Assembly (NCBI GenBank): GCA_016869555.1
Contig: VGDY01000002.1
Coordinates: 1-64,000 of the forward strand
DNA length: 64,000 nucleotides
Direction of reading: 5' to 3'
Source of the DNA: Alphaproteobacteria bacterium
Lineage (GTDB): Bacteria; Pseudomonadota; Alphaproteobacteria; Rhizobiales; Beijerinckiaceae
The position numbers were made by a program, and so were the translations under genes. How positions within the stretch are numbered: position 1 is the first letter of the stretch; every line of letters starts with the position of its first letter. The notes below the pieces were generated by a model. It worked only from the letters and a program-made list of their open reading frames with translations, searched no databases and was not told where the DNA came from. Of the stretch, positions 52,346-62,109 are shown one piece after another.

Positions 52346-53539
52346 TTACATCTTCAACAGCGGATTGGCGCGATAGACCGCCTGAGCCGCCGCGACGCCG
52401 GAGCCCGGCGTCACCTTGATGCCATGGTCGAGCATCGCCATTTCCGCGCCGGCGATGGCGCCCAGCAGCATCAGCTCGTTCAAATCGCCGAGATGGCCGA
52501 TGCGGAACACCTTGCCCGCGACCTCCGAGAGGCCGGCGCCGAGCGCGAGATTGTAGCGCTTGTAAGCGGTCTCGATCACCTTGGCGGCGTCATAGCCTTC
52601 CGGCACCACAATGGCGGTGACGGTGTCGGAATTCCACTTCGGCTCCTTGGCGCAGCACTTGAGGCCCCATGCCGCGACCGCGGCGCGACAGCCCTCGGCG
52701 AGGTGGTGGTGGCGCTTGTAAACCTGATCGAGGCCCTCCTCGAAGAGGATCGAGAGCGATTCCTTGAGGCCGTAGAGCAGCGGCACGGAGGGCGTATAAG
52801 GGAAATAGCCGTTCGCGTTCTGGGCGATCATGTCCCGGAATTCAAAGTAAGCGCGGCGACCCTGGTTGGTCTTGCCCATTTCGATCGCTTTCGGGCTTGC
52901 CGCCATCAGCAGCAGGCCGGCCGGCAGCATGAAGCCCTTCTGCGATCCCGACACGATCACGTCGACGCCCCATTCGTCCATTTTGAACTCGAGCGAGGCG
53001 ACCGAAGACACGCCGTCGACGAAGAGCATCGCCGGATGCTTGGCGTTGTCCATCGCCTTGCGCACCGCGGCGATGTCGGAGGTCACGCCGGTCGCCGTCT
53101 CATTATGCGTGGCGAGAACCGCCTTGATCTCGTGATTCTTGTCGGCCTTCAGCGTCTCTTCGATCAGCTCCGGGTCGTTGCCGGTGCCCCACTCGCGCTC
53201 CTGCACGATGACCTCGAGGCCCTGGCGCTTGCAGAGGTCGATCCACAGATGGGAGAACTGGCCGAAGCGCTGCGCCAGAACCTTGTCGCCGGGCGACAGC
53301 GTGTTGGTGATCGCGGCTTCCCAGCCGCCGGTGCCCGAAGCCGGGAAAATGAAGGCGTGGCCCTTCTCGGTGCCGAAGACCTTCTTCAGGCCGGGAAAGA
53401 GCGGCTTGACGAGATCGGGGAAAGTCGGCGAGCGATGGTCTTCGGAGGCGACCGACATCGCCCGCACGATGCGGTCGGGAAGATTGGTCGGACCCGGCAC
53501 AAAAAGAAAATTCTTGCCGGGAATTCTGGAATTCAACAT
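52346..53539 (-). CDS. sga: Serine--glyoxylate aminotransferase
   Basis: PLP enzyme moving the amino group from serine to glyoxylate, giving hydroxypyruvate and glycine. 397 residues. FVPGPTNLPDRIVRAM, GHAFIFPASGTGGWEAAITNTLSPGDKVL, ATHNETATGVTSD, LFVDGVSSVASLEFKMDEWGVDVIVSGSQKGFMLP with the PLP lysine, and RIGHLGDLNELMLLGAIAGAEMA are all present. It is the second gene of the cluster, 63 bases after ftfL. Confidence 0.95.
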   Translation of the reverse strand: MLNSRIPGKNFLFVPGPTNLPDRIVRAMSVASEDHRSPTFPDLVKPLFPGLKKVFGTEKGHAFIFPASGTGGWEAAITNTLSPGDKVLAQRFGQFSHLWIDLCKRQGLEVIVQEREWGTGNDPELIEETLKADKNHEIKAVLATHNETATGVTSDIAAVRKAMDNAKHPAMLFVDGVSSVASLEFKMDEWGVDVIVSGSQKGFMLPAGLLLMAASPKAIEMGKTNQGRRAYFEFRDMIAQNANGYFPYTPSVPLLYGLKESLSILFEEGLDQVYKRHHHLAEGCRAAVAAWGLKCCAKEPKWNSDTVTAIVVPEGYDAAKVIETAYKRYNLALGAGLSEVAGKVFRIGHLGDLNELMLLGAIAGAEMAMLDHGIKVTPGSGVAAAQAVYRANPLLKM

Positions 53540-53602
53540 TTCTCGTGCTCCTTTCGAGCGGCAGGTTTCAGATGGCGCGGCGCTTACGGCGCCGGGATTG
53601 CG

Positions 53603-55336
53603 TTAGAACAGGCCGGCGATGCGGCCCGAGTCATCGACGTAAATGTTGTTGGCGGCGGGGACCTTCGGCAATCCCGGCATCGTCATGATGTCGCCGCACA
53701 CCGCCACGATGAACTCGGCGCCCGCCGAGAGACGCAATTCGCGAATCGGAATCGTGAAGCCCGAGGGCGCGCCCTTGGCGTTCTGATCCGTCGAGAAGCT
53801 GTATTGCGTCTTGGCGATGCAGACCGGGAACTTGCCGAAGCCTTCCTTCTCCAGTTCGGCGAAACGCGCCTTGATGCTCGAGTCGTAGGAGATATCGGCG
53901 GCGCCGTAGAGCTCCTTGGCGATGGTGCGCACCTTGTCGGCGAGCGGCATGTCGTCGGGATAGAGCGGCTTGAAGTTCGAGGGCTGCGTCTCGATGGTGT
54001 TGACGACCGCCCTGGCGAGATCCGCCGCGCCAGCGCCGCCGGAGCCCCAATTGTCGGCGACGACGCATTCGACGCCTTCCGCCTTGCACAGCCTGTCGAG
54101 CGCCGCCATTTCGGCGGCGGTGTCGGCCGAGAATTTGTTGATCGAGACGAGCACCGGCACGCCGAATTTTCGGACATTGCCGATATGACGCTTCAAATTC
54201 TCGAAGCCCTTCTCGACCGCGGCGACATTCTCGGCCTTCAGATCGTCCTTGGCGACGCCGCCATGCATCTTGAGCGCGCGGATCGTCGCGACGATCACCG
54301 TGATGTCGGGCTTGAGGCCCGCCTTGCGGCACTTGATGTCGAAGAATTTCTCAGCGCCAAGATCGGCGCCGAAGCCCGCCTCGGTCACGACGTAATCGGC
54401 GAGCTTCAAGCCGGCCTTCGTCGCGATCACCGAATTGCAGCCATGCGCGATATTGGCGAAGGGGCCGCCATGGATGATCGCCGGATTATTCTCCAGAGTC
54501 TGCACGAGATTGGGCGCGATGGCGTCCTTGAGCAGCGCGGCCATCGAACCCGCCGCTTTGAGTTCCGAAGCGCGCACGCTCTTCTTCTCGCGCGTCTGGC
54601 CGACGATGATGTCGCCCAGCCGGCGCTGCAGATCGGCGAAATCCGAGGCGAGGCAGAAAATCGCCATCACTTCCGAGGCGACGGTGATGTCGAATCCGTC
54701 CTCGCGGGCGAAGCCGTTGGAGACGCCGCCGAGCGACGAAACCACCGAACGCAAGGCGCGATCGTTCATGTCGACGACGCGCCGCCATGAGACGCGGCGA
54801 GAATCGATCTTGGGCTCGCCGCCCCAATAGATGTGATTGTCGATCAGCGCCGCGAGCAGATTGTTGGCCGCGCCGATCGCGTGGAAGTCGCCGGTGAAGT
54901 GGAGGTTGATATCCTCCATCGGCACGACCTGCGCGTAGCCGCCGCCGGCCGCGCCGCCCTTCACGCCGAAGCAGGGGCCGAGCGAGGGCTCGCGCAGACA
55001 GCATAGCGCTTTCTTGCCGATGTAATTGAGGCCGTCGGTGAGGCCGACGGTGGTCGTCGTCTTGCCTTCGCCGGCCGGCGTCGGCGTAATCGCCGTGACC
55101 AGGATCAGCTTGCCGTTCGTCTGGCCCCCGAGGGAGGAAATATAGTCGAGGGAGATTTTGCCCTTGTAATGACCATAGGGCTGCACATGTTCGGCCGGGA
55201 TGCCGAGCTTGTCGCGGGCGATGTCGATGATCGGCAGCATTTTCGCGGCCTGCGAAATCTCGATATCGGACTTCGGCGCAAGATGCTGATTGTCTTTTCC
55301 GCTCGCGCCCGGCGCGGCGGCTGGCCTTTCTGACAT
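53603..55336 (-). CDS. ftfL: Formate--tetrahydrofolate ligase
   Basis: Charges formate onto tetrahydrofolate with ATP, the entry of C1 units into the serine cycle. 577 residues from 55336, chosen because GAGGGAG precedes that ATG. A Met at 55399 would add 21 residues. The P-loop-like ATP site is [16 protein letters not shown]. Other blocks are [56 protein letters not shown] and [30 protein letters not shown]. The N-terminal 20 or so residues before [10 protein letters not shown] are longer than in Methylobacterium. First gene of the cluster. Confidence 0.95.
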   Translation of the reverse strand: MSERPAAAPGASGKDNQHLAPKSDIEISQAAKMLPIIDIARDKLGIPAEHVQPYGHYKGKISLDYISSLGGQTNGKLILVTAITPTPAGEGKTTTTVGLTDGLNYIGKKALCCLREPSLGPCFGVKGGAAGGGYAQVVPMEDINLHFTGDFHAIGAANNLLAALIDNHIYWGGEPKIDSRRVSWRRVVDMNDRALRSVVSSLGGVSNGFAREDGFDITVASEVMAIFCLASDFADLQRRLGDIIVGQTREKKSVRASELKAAGSMAALLKDAIAPNLVQTLENNPAIIHGGPFANIAHGCNSVIATKAGLKLADYVVTEAGFGADLGAEKFFDIKCRKAGLKPDITVIVATIRALKMHGGVAKDDLKAENVAAVEKGFENLKRHIGNVRKFGVPVLVSINKFSADTAAEMAALDRLCKAEGVECVVADNWGSGGAGAADLARAVVNTIETQPSNFKPLYPDDMPLADKVRTIAKELYGAADISYDSSIKARFAELEKEGFGKFPVCIAKTQYSFSTDQNAKGAPSGFTIPIRELRLSAGAEFIVAVCGDIMTMPGLPKVPAANNIYVDDSGRIAGLF

Positions 55337-56021
55337 GCAGTCCACTCCCTCTCGGGGCCCGCGTCGCACAGGCCCAGAATTCGCTTTTTTATCGGTCATC
55401 GAGCAACCAGCCGGCGCCGCCGAACCGTCTCCCGGTCCACCGGGCTGAAATCCAGCCGACGTCAGGCTGCCGCCTGTCCCGCGACCGTCGTTTTGTTCAA
55501 GCCGCGCACGAAGGCCCGCGGTTCGCCGCTACGAGCCGACGCGCGCATAACTCCGCTTGCTGAAAAATTCATGGGCGGACACCTCGTATGACGGGAATCA
55601 AAATTGCTCGTCAAGCCGGCCAGGCCTCCGGCGGCGCGCCATGGTCACCGGCGTTTTGAAGCGACTCCCGCTCGCGCGACAAGCCGCCCAACACATGTCG
55701 CTTATTCGACAAGCCGGGCCAATTGCCTATCCCTAACCTACCCTATAGAATAGTAACTACTAGTCACGATGGCGCCGACGAAGCCGTTTATTCTCTGCGG
55801 AAAACATGACGCTTCCTACTCGCTTGCAAGACTGATCTGGCAGGTATGGAGCGGCGGATTGCGCGCGCTAGCGCGAAATCGAACCCCATCCTTGCCTATC
55901 CGAAGAAACCGCAGGCGAGCAGGCGCAGCATCGCCTTGACCGGCTCAGAAAAAAATTTGTCGCAGTCAGCGTCGCATCCTTGACTCTATAGGCCGATCGC
56001 GGCGCCCAATCGTCGTCGACC
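55337..56021 (-). promoter_or_regulatory. Long gene-free region upstream of the serine-cycle cluster
   Basis: About 685 bases without a supported gene between ftfL and msrB. An AT-richer island lies at about 55725-55770. The 9-mer CGACAAGCC occurs twice, at 55677-55685 and 55707-55715, exactly 30 bases apart (three helical turns). TGTCG/CGACA (55696-55700 and 55707-55711) makes a small inverted repeat between and over them. In Methylobacterium the cycle genes are controlled by the LysR-type regulator QscR; these repeats are candidate sites for such a protein, but no consensus match is claimed. Confidence 0.4.
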
Positions 56022-56423
56022 CTATTCAGGCTGAAAATCGAGCGCGACGCCATTGATGCAATAGCGCAATCCGGTCGGCGGCGGCCCGTCATTGAAGACA
56101 TGCCCGAGATGCGAGCCGCAGCGGCTGCAGTGCACTTCGGTGCGCACCATGCCGTAGCCGCGATCGACGGTCGAGCCGAGCGCGCCCGGAAGCGGATCGA
56201 AGAAGCTCGGCCAGCCGGTGCCGCTTTCGAATTTCTCGCCGGAACGAAACAGCGGCTGGCCGCAGCCGGCGCAATTGAATGCGCCAGGACGCTTTTCATG
56301 ATTGAGCGCGCAGCTCCCCGGGCGCTCGGTGCCATGGCCGCGCATCACCTGATATTGCTCGGGCGTGAGCAGCGCCCGCCATTCGGCGTCGGTGCGGGTT
56401 AAGGGAAAACTCTCATCGGCCAT
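56022..56423 (-). CDS. msrB: Peptide-methionine (R)-S-oxide reductase
   Basis: Repairs methionine-R-sulfoxide in proteins. 133 residues. Zinc ligands are C51 and C54 (CAGCG) and C99 and C102 (CSRCG); the catalytic cysteine is C122 in RYCING. SGTGWPSFFDPLPGA and RTEVHC are the substrate-side blocks. The usual resolving cysteine of thioredoxin-dependent forms may be absent, so another reductant path is possible. Divergent from the oxidoreductase at 56551. Confidence 0.93.
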   Translation of the reverse strand: MADESFPLTRTDAEWRALLTPEQYQVMRGHGTERPGSCALNHEKRPGAFNCAGCGQPLFRSGEKFESGTGWPSFFDPLPGALGSTVDRGYGMVRTEVHCSRCGSHLGHVFNDGPPPTGLRYCINGVALDFQPE

Positions 56424-56550
56424 GCGCCAGCGCCCCTTTTTTAAAAGGATTCTTCGGTTCGAGTTCCTATCCTATGTCAGCCGCCGCCTTTCGCCAGAGG
56501 CTTTGGGCGGGATAGAGTGGCCGACATCCAGCGAAAGCGATGATTCGAGA

Positions 56551-58119
56551 ATGAGCGACAAGACATTCGACGCAGTGGTGATCGGCTCGGGACTGGGCGG
56601 ATTGACGGCGGGGGCGCTGCTGGCGCATGCCGGTTACAGCGTCTGCCTGCTCGAGCGCAATTTCAGCCTGGGCGGCGCGGCCTCGGTCTATAAGGTCGGC
56701 CCGCTGACCGTCGAAGCGTCGCTCCATCAGACTTCCGATGCGCGCAATCCCCGCGACGTGAAGCACGACATCCTGCGCCGGCTGGGCATTCTCGACGAAA
56801 TCGAATTTCTGCCGACCGGCGCGCTCTACACGGTGCGCGGCGGACCGGTGGGCGAACCCTTCGAACTGCCCTTCGGCTTTGGACCGGCCTATGAGGCGCT
56901 CGCCGCCCGCTTCCCGGATAAACGCGCGGCGATTCAACGGTTTCTCGGCGAGGTCGAGCAGATCCACGATGCGCTATGGACATTGAAGCAGGCGCGCGAG
57001 GAAAGCTCCTTCGCCAAATTCGCGCGCGGGCTCTGGGAGGTCGCGCCGGCGGCCGTCGGCTGGCAAAACTCCTTGCATGAGATCATGGAGCGGGATTTCG
57101 CCGGCTGCGAGGCCTTAAAATGCGCGCTGGGGGCCAATCTCGCCTATTACGGCGACGATCCGCGCCGGCTGTGGTGGATTTTCTACGCGCTGGCGCAAGG
57201 CGGCTATATCGCCTCCGGCGGGGCCTATATCAAAGGCGGCTCGCGACAATTGAGCCTGAAGCTCGCCAAGGCGATCACAAAGACGGGCGGCGTCGTGCGC
57301 CTCGGCCGGCGCGTCAACGCCATCGAGACGGATTCAGACGGCGCCGTCGTCGCGATTAGACATGTGGCGCGGCGCGACGGCGAGGGCGAAGAGCGCATTG
57401 CGGCGCGCGTCGTGATGGCGAATTGCGCGCCGACCGAGGCGGCGGCGATGATGGACGTCGCCGCGCGCGCGAAAATGGAAGAGGCCTTCGGCGCCCGCAG
57501 GCTTTCGACGTCGCTGTTTGCGGCGAATTTCGGCCTGAGCGCGAAACCCTCGACGGTCGGGCTGACGGAGTTCACGACCGTGGTTATGCCGCCGGACATG
57601 AGCCGCTTCGATCAATATGGCGACGGCGCGGGGGCGATGGCGCATGATCCCAGTGGCGCCCTACCGCTTCATACGATCGCCAATTTCACCGCGGTCGACT
57701 CGGGGCTTTGGGACGAGCCGCCGATCCTCGTCAGCGTGCTTGGCCTCGATCGCCTCGACAATTGGCGCGATCTGCCGCGCGAAGAAGCTGTCGCGCGGCG
57801 CGAACGCTGGCTCGACGCCATACAGGCTTCTCTCGACCGCGACTATCCGGGATTTTCCGGCCTGGTGACGACGCGGATGCTGCTCAACGCCCATTCGATG
57901 GCGAGCTATCTCAACACGCCGGAAGGCGCGGTATACGGCTTTGCGGCGCTGCCCGCCGAAGCGCCGATCCTGATGGGATTTCCGCGCACGCCGCGCACGC
58001 CGATCGCCGGACTCTATCTCGCCTCGGCGTTCGGCGGCGAACATGGCTTCAACGGCGCGATGTTATCCGGCGCCGAGGCCGCGCGGCTCGCCGAGAGTCG
58101 GCTCGCCGCCGCGACTTGA
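56551..58119 (+). CDS. Phytoene desaturase/retinol saturase-like FAD oxidoreductase
   Basis: FAD-dependent protein of 522 residues. The N-terminal dinucleotide motif AVVIGSGLGGLTAGALLAHAGYSVCLLERN is typical of CrtI-like and RetSat-like enzymes. The C-terminal part has IAGLYLASAFGGEHGFNGAMLSGAEAA, where such enzymes close the FAD site. Substrates of relatives are carotenoids or retinoids; no carotenoid gene is nearby. The start at 56551 was chosen since the FAD strand follows at once; an open frame begins at 56365 but overlaps msrB. Confidence 0.8.
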   Translation: MSDKTFDAVVIGSGLGGLTAGALLAHAGYSVCLLERNFSLGGAASVYKVGPLTVEASLHQTSDARNPRDVKHDILRRLGILDEIEFLPTGALYTVRGGPVGEPFELPFGFGPAYEALAARFPDKRAAIQRFLGEVEQIHDALWTLKQAREESSFAKFARGLWEVAPAAVGWQNSLHEIMERDFAGCEALKCALGANLAYYGDDPRRLWWIFYALAQGGYIASGGAYIKGGSRQLSLKLAKAITKTGGVVRLGRRVNAIETDSDGAVVAIRHVARRDGEGEERIAARVVMANCAPTEAAAMMDVAARAKMEEAFGARRLSTSLFAANFGLSAKPSTVGLTEFTTVVMPPDMSRFDQYGDGAGAMAHDPSGALPLHTIANFTAVDSGLWDEPPILVSVLGLDRLDNWRDLPREEAVARRERWLDAIQASLDRDYPGFSGLVTTRMLLNAHSMASYLNTPEGAVYGFAALPAEAPILMGFPRTPRTPIAGLYLASAFGGEHGFNGAMLSGAEAARLAESRLAAAT

Positions 58120-58156
58120 AGAGAAATGGCGCAAATCGAGTTCGCCCAGCGCCGGG

Positions 58157-58408
58157 TTAGCGCTTGCGGCGCTTGCCGCCGGCGGGCGCCGCCGACGCGA
58201 TGCCGAGTTCGGCGCGGCATCCGGCGCTGATCGAACCGGCGTTGCCTCTCAGGCATCGTTCGATGGCGATGGCGTCGGGAATATAGGCGTCGCAAACGCG
58301 ATGCGCATCGCTTTCGCAGGCCTCGCGCTGCTGAGCCGTCCCTTGAGCGAAAGTCGGCACGACCGCAAAAATCGCCAGCAGAGCCGATAGCCTCACAAAG
58401 ATGCGCAT
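58157..58408 (-). CDS. Small secreted Cys-containing protein, unknown
   Basis: An 83-residue protein with a signal peptide (MRIFVRLSALLAIFAVVPTFAQG). The mature part has four cysteines in a helical-hairpin-like spacing: REACESDAHRVCDAY, then IERCLRGNAGSISAGCRAELG. A basic tail ends it. Similar short proteins with an ACxxDxxxxC...C...C pattern occur in rhizobia-related genomes without known function. Convergent with the oxidoreductase gene. Confidence 0.65.
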   Translation of the reverse strand: MRIFVRLSALLAIFAVVPTFAQGTAQQREACESDAHRVCDAYIPDAIAIERCLRGNAGSISAGCRAELGIASAAPAGGKRRKR

Positions 58409-58583
58409 TCAGATCATCCTTCCATTTTCCGGCGCTTCGAAGTTAAGCGGAGCGCAAGCGCGCGGCTGGGCGGGCGCGCTCCCTCGAGCGACAATTGGCG
58501 TTGATTGCATCGCGAACGCCGGGAATCAAGACGGATTATTCACGCCCGCTTCAAACGGCGGGTCATCGGGCATCGTTCCCGAG

Positions 58584-59006
58584 CTATTTTACGACCATTA
58601 TGGGGCAAGACGCCAACTGCATGATCCGGTCGGCGCGGCTGCCGATCATGCGCTCATAGAACGCCGAATGGCCGGTCGCGCCGATGACGAGCAATTCCGC
58701 CTTGAGGTCATTGGCGAGTTGCACGATGTCGCGCACCGGATGGCCGACGACGACATGGATTTGCACATTTACGTTTGCCGCGGCCGCCTCATCGAGCGCG
58801 CGGCGACGCACGACCTCGAAGCGACGTTCGGCGAGCGCCGTCGCATCCTTCACCTCCTCGATGAAATCCGCCAGATTGGGGAGTTCTTCGACGCAGATCA
58901 TGTGAAGCGCGGATTGATTCTGCCTGGCCAACGCCAACGCAAGGGCGAAGGCGCGGAAAGCCGGCTCGGAGCCGTCATTGGCGTTGAGGATTGTCTCGAA
59001 CATCAC
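58584..59006 (-). CDS. Universal stress protein (UspA family)
   Basis: A 140-residue single-domain Usp: MFETILNANDGSEPAFRAFALALALA at the start and LLVIGATGHSAFYERMIGSRADRIMQLASCPIMVVK at the end. The ATP-binding pattern G-x2-G-x9-G-(S/T) is only partly kept (GATGHSAF...GSRA). It follows the antiporter gene by 20 bases on the same strand, so the two are probably one operon; Usp domains are known partners of cation transporters. Confidence 0.87.
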   Translation of the reverse strand: MMFETILNANDGSEPAFRAFALALALARQNQSALHMICVEELPNLADFIEEVKDATALAERRFEVVRRRALDEAAAANVNVQIHVVVGHPVRDIVQLANDLKAELLVIGATGHSAFYERMIGSRADRIMQLASCPIMVVK

Positions 59007-59026
59007 GGTCCTCTTGATTTGACGGT

Positions 59027-60211
59027 TTACGGCGCCTTCGCCGCAACATCGCCGGCCTCGTCCTGCGGCAGATGATGGCGCGGCAGGTAGAGGCTGTTCG
59101 CGATCAGGGTGGGCGTGACGGCGGTCGCGACGATCGCCGCGACCAGCGTCGAATATTGGCTCTCGTCGATAATATTGTGCGACAGGCCAAAGATCGCGGA
59201 GATGGTGCCGAAAGTGAGGCCCGAGGCCATCAGCAGCGTCGTATACATGGCGTCCTTGTGCGGCGAACCGAAATAACGCGAGACCGGATAGACGCTCGCC
59301 ACTTTCGTCGCCATTTCGACGGCGAGAAAAGCGATGACGCCAAGCGGCGCCGCGAGAACCGCGGGAATTGAAACGAAATAGCCGGCGCGAATGAAATAGA
59401 AGGGCGTCAACAGGCCTATGGTGATCGTCCGCAGACGGCGAATCAGCGCGTGATCGCGGCCAACCGCGCCGGCGAGCGCCATGCCGATGAGATAGGCGGG
59501 AAGCACGCCCTCGCTGCCGGCCCAGGTGGCGAGCGCCGCGAGCGCCATCAATGTGAAAAGCAGGAATTTCGTCTCGAACTCAGAGGGACGCGCGCCGAAT
59601 TTGCCGAACGCGAGCGGCGTCACGCGCGGGACGCCGACGAAAGCGGCCGCAAGGACGACGACGAATGCAACCGTCTTCCAGGTGAAAGGCGCGAACACGA
59701 GGCCGAGCATCACGACCGTGCCGAGATCGGTGACGAAACAGGCGGCAAGGATCGTCTTGCCGAAATCGGTTCTGTTGAATCCATATTCCATCATCACCGT
59801 GTAAACGACGGCGACTGAGGTCGCGGCGAGCGCGATGCCGGCCAGCAATGCCGGCGCGTTCTCCCATCCCAGAAGATAATAGGCGACCGCCCAGCAGCCG
59901 ATGGCGGGAACAAGGAAGCTCGCGACGCCGATCGCGGCGGCCTCCTTCCATTTCAGCTTGAAAACGTCGGGATCGAGTTCGGCGCCGGCGAGAAAAGTCA
60001 GCAATATCGCGCCGACTCCCGCGAGCGTTTTCACCCAGGGCTCTTGCACGCCGAATACGTCGGCGCCGATCGTCCAGGCGAATATCATACGAGCGAACAT
60101 GCCGACGATGATTTCGGTGAGCGCGGTCGAGATTCGGAAGCGATTGGCGATCATCGCCGCAATGAGGGCGAGAGCGAAAACCAGCGCGATCTGCGACCAA
60201 ATGCCCGTCAT
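59027..60211 (-). CDS. Cation:proton antiporter (CPA2 family)
   Basis: Membrane protein of 394 residues with about 12 helices, of the KefB/GerN/NapA group: IANRFRISTALTEIIVGMFA, LLTFLAGAELDPDVFKLKWKEA, then GIALAATSVAVVYTVMMEYG-FNRTDFGKTILAACFVTDLGTVVMLG, where the acidic pair for ion exchange would be the Asp residues. No TrkA domain follows; the separate UspA gene downstream may be the regulatory part. The start at 60211 has GGAGGAG before it. Confidence 0.85.
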   Translation of the reverse strand: MTGIWSQIALVFALALIAAMIANRFRISTALTEIIVGMFARMIFAWTIGADVFGVQEPWVKTLAGVGAILLTFLAGAELDPDVFKLKWKEAAAIGVASFLVPAIGCWAVAYYLLGWENAPALLAGIALAATSVAVVYTVMMEYGFNRTDFGKTILAACFVTDLGTVVMLGLVFAPFTWKTVAFVVVLAAAFVGVPRVTPLAFGKFGARPSEFETKFLLFTLMALAALATWAGSEGVLPAYLIGMALAGAVGRDHALIRRLRTITIGLLTPFYFIRAGYFVSIPAVLAAPLGVIAFLAVEMATKVASVYPVSRYFGSPHKDAMYTTLLMASGLTFGTISAIFGLSHNIIDESQYSTLVAAIVATAVTPTLIANSLYLPRHHLPQDEAGDVAAKAP

Positions 60212-60463
60212 GTCGACTCCTCCGTTTCTGACGCTTACTCCTATGACCCGCCACAACCCCTATTGACAAGCCAGGCGCCAGTTCGGCTATGCTTTTTGCT
60301 GGCGATGGAGTTCGCCTTTAACCGCCTTTCGGCTGATGACTCCTGTTCTGCGTTACGTCGCCGGGAGTCCTTCGATGCCCCAACCGTCATCACCTTTCGG
60401 GAAACCGCCGACCGCCGCGCGTCGGGATTCGCAGGCGCGATCGCAAGCCGCCGGGCGGACGCC

Positions 60464-62047
60464 ATGAAGGCGCCGGCGCGCATGGAAGGCTGGCGCTTCC
60501 TGTTGCTGAACAGCGCGGCGGGCGCGGCGAATGTCGTCATGCTCTCGAACGTGCCCGGCTATACGGTGCTCGCGCCCTACGCCGCCGCCAGCCTTCAGGG
60601 CGTTTCGCCGAGCTACGGCACCTGGGCGACGACCGACCATATGATCGGGATTGCGCTCGGCCTGCCGCTGTCGCGCTGGTTCTCGGGACGTTTCGGCGAC
60701 TATCGCGTGCTGGCCTGCACGCTCGTCATCTACGCCGTCCTGTCGGTGATGTGCGCGGCGAGCGAAACGATCGTTTTTTTTGCGATCATGCGCTTTTTCC
60801 TCGGTCTTGCCGGCGGCGTCGCCCTGCCGCTCGCCCAGTCGGTGACGCTCGCGCAATATAAGGAAGACCAGCGCACGCTCGGCGTCGGCTTCTGGGGCGT
60901 GATGAGCATGGCGCCCTTCACCATCGGCGTCTTCATGGGCGGCTTCTGGGCCGAATATTTCAATTGGCGCTGGCTGTTTTATTCCAACGTCGTCGTCGTG
61001 TTGCTCGTCGCTGGCGTCATTGCGGCTCTCTTCTACGGGCGCGGCTTCGAGCGACGCGTGACGCGCTTCGACATGATCGGCTTTCTTCTGCTGGCGACCG
61101 TTCTTGTCGGCGTGCAGACGATTCTCAACATGGGCAATGATTTCGACTGGTTCAGCTCGCCGTGGCTCGCATGGCTGCTCATGGTCGTTCTGCTCGCTTT
61201 ACCGATGTTCATTATCTGGGAATTCGGCGAGCGTCGGCCCGCCCTCGACCTGCGACTGTTCCTGCATCGCAATTTCGCGATCGCGACATTCTGTTCGCTG
61301 ATCGGATTTCTGGTCATTCAGGGTCTGCTTTCAGTATTCGTCGTGCAGTTGCAGATGCTGCTCGGCTACACGTCTTCGCTCGCCGGCATGGTCTATCTGA
61401 CCATGATCTTTCTGGCGATGGCCGCCGCCGCCGTGGTGCATGAACTCACCAGGAACGTCGACGCGCGGCTCATCGCGTTCCTCAATTTCGTCGGTCTTGC
61501 GGTGACCTTCGTCTGGCTCGGCCACTACGACAAGACCGCCTCTTTCGACAATGTGAAGACGCCGATGTTCTTTTTCGGCTTCTCGCTCGCGATGTTCTTT
61601 GCGCCGCTCGCGACGCTCGCCATGACCGGTCTCGCCGGCCAACGGCTGATTCGGGCGGCGGAGGAGCTGGCGATGCTGCGCACGGTGTTTGGCGCCTTCG
61701 GCATTACGCTGCTCGGCGTCGTCTATTTCCGCCGGACGCCGTTTCATCAGCTCGACCTCGCCGATCAATTCGGCGGACGGCGCTTCGCCTCGCTCGATCC
61801 GCTGGCGACTTTTCTGGACCGCATGGAGGCGCTGGGCATGTCGTCCACTGTCGCGCAAGCCCGCGCGGCGCAGCTCATTCGTCAGCAGGCGGCGGTCCTC
61901 GCGCTGAACGACGCCTTTCTGATCGGCGCGATGACCTTCGTCTGCCTCGCCGGGATCATCTGGCTCGCCTATCCGAGCTATGCGTCGAAGAAACGCCGGC
62001 AGGCGCTCGAGCGGCTTTCCGCGGAGGAATTGATGGAGCAGCCTTAG
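60464..62047 (+). CDS. MFS transporter, DHA2 (14-helix) multidrug type
   Basis: A protein of 527 residues with 13-14 hydrophobic segments. Start region EGWRFLLLNSAAGAANVVMLSNVPGYTV; motif LSRWFSGRFGDYRVL after helix 2; MRFFLGLAGGVALPLAQ; a long loop near residues 450-500 and the C-terminal helix TFVCLAGIIWLAYP. It resembles EmrB-type pumps, which export hydrophobic compounds, sometimes with an EmrA partner; none is seen. The start is uncertain: Met at 60305 would add 53 unusual residues, and the frame remains open to 60044 within the antiporter gene. Confidence 0.8.
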   Translation: MKAPARMEGWRFLLLNSAAGAANVVMLSNVPGYTVLAPYAAASLQGVSPSYGTWATTDHMIGIALGLPLSRWFSGRFGDYRVLACTLVIYAVLSVMCAASETIVFFAIMRFFLGLAGGVALPLAQSVTLAQYKEDQRTLGVGFWGVMSMAPFTIGVFMGGFWAEYFNWRWLFYSNVVVVLLVAGVIAALFYGRGFERRVTRFDMIGFLLLATVLVGVQTILNMGNDFDWFSSPWLAWLLMVVLLALPMFIIWEFGERRPALDLRLFLHRNFAIATFCSLIGFLVIQGLLSVFVVQLQMLLGYTSSLAGMVYLTMIFLAMAAAAVVHELTRNVDARLIAFLNFVGLAVTFVWLGHYDKTASFDNVKTPMFFFGFSLAMFFAPLATLAMTGLAGQRLIRAAEELAMLRTVFGAFGITLLGVVYFRRTPFHQLDLADQFGGRRFASLDPLATFLDRMEALGMSSTVAQARAAQLIRQQAAVLALNDAFLIGAMTFVCLAGIIWLAYPSYASKKRRQALERLSAEELMEQP

Positions 62048-62109
62048 TCCCGGCTTCGGCCTATGCGCCGCGGACGCCGGACCAGGACATTCGGGCGATC
62101 ACGCGCGAC

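Noticed and set aside
52193-54790. 865-codon open frame on the plus strand opposite sga and ftfL
   Set aside because: Runs across two real genes and their gap, low-complexity Arg/Asp/His composition, no start signals.
55868-56335. 155-codon frame overlapping msrB
   Set aside because: Ala/Arg/Ser-rich shadow of msrB that runs on into the gap; no domain or ribosome site.
60044-60463. 140-codon N-terminal extension of the DHA2 transporter
   Set aside because: Overlaps the antiporter gene and contains no membrane segments or homologous start; a start at 60464 or 60305 is more likely.
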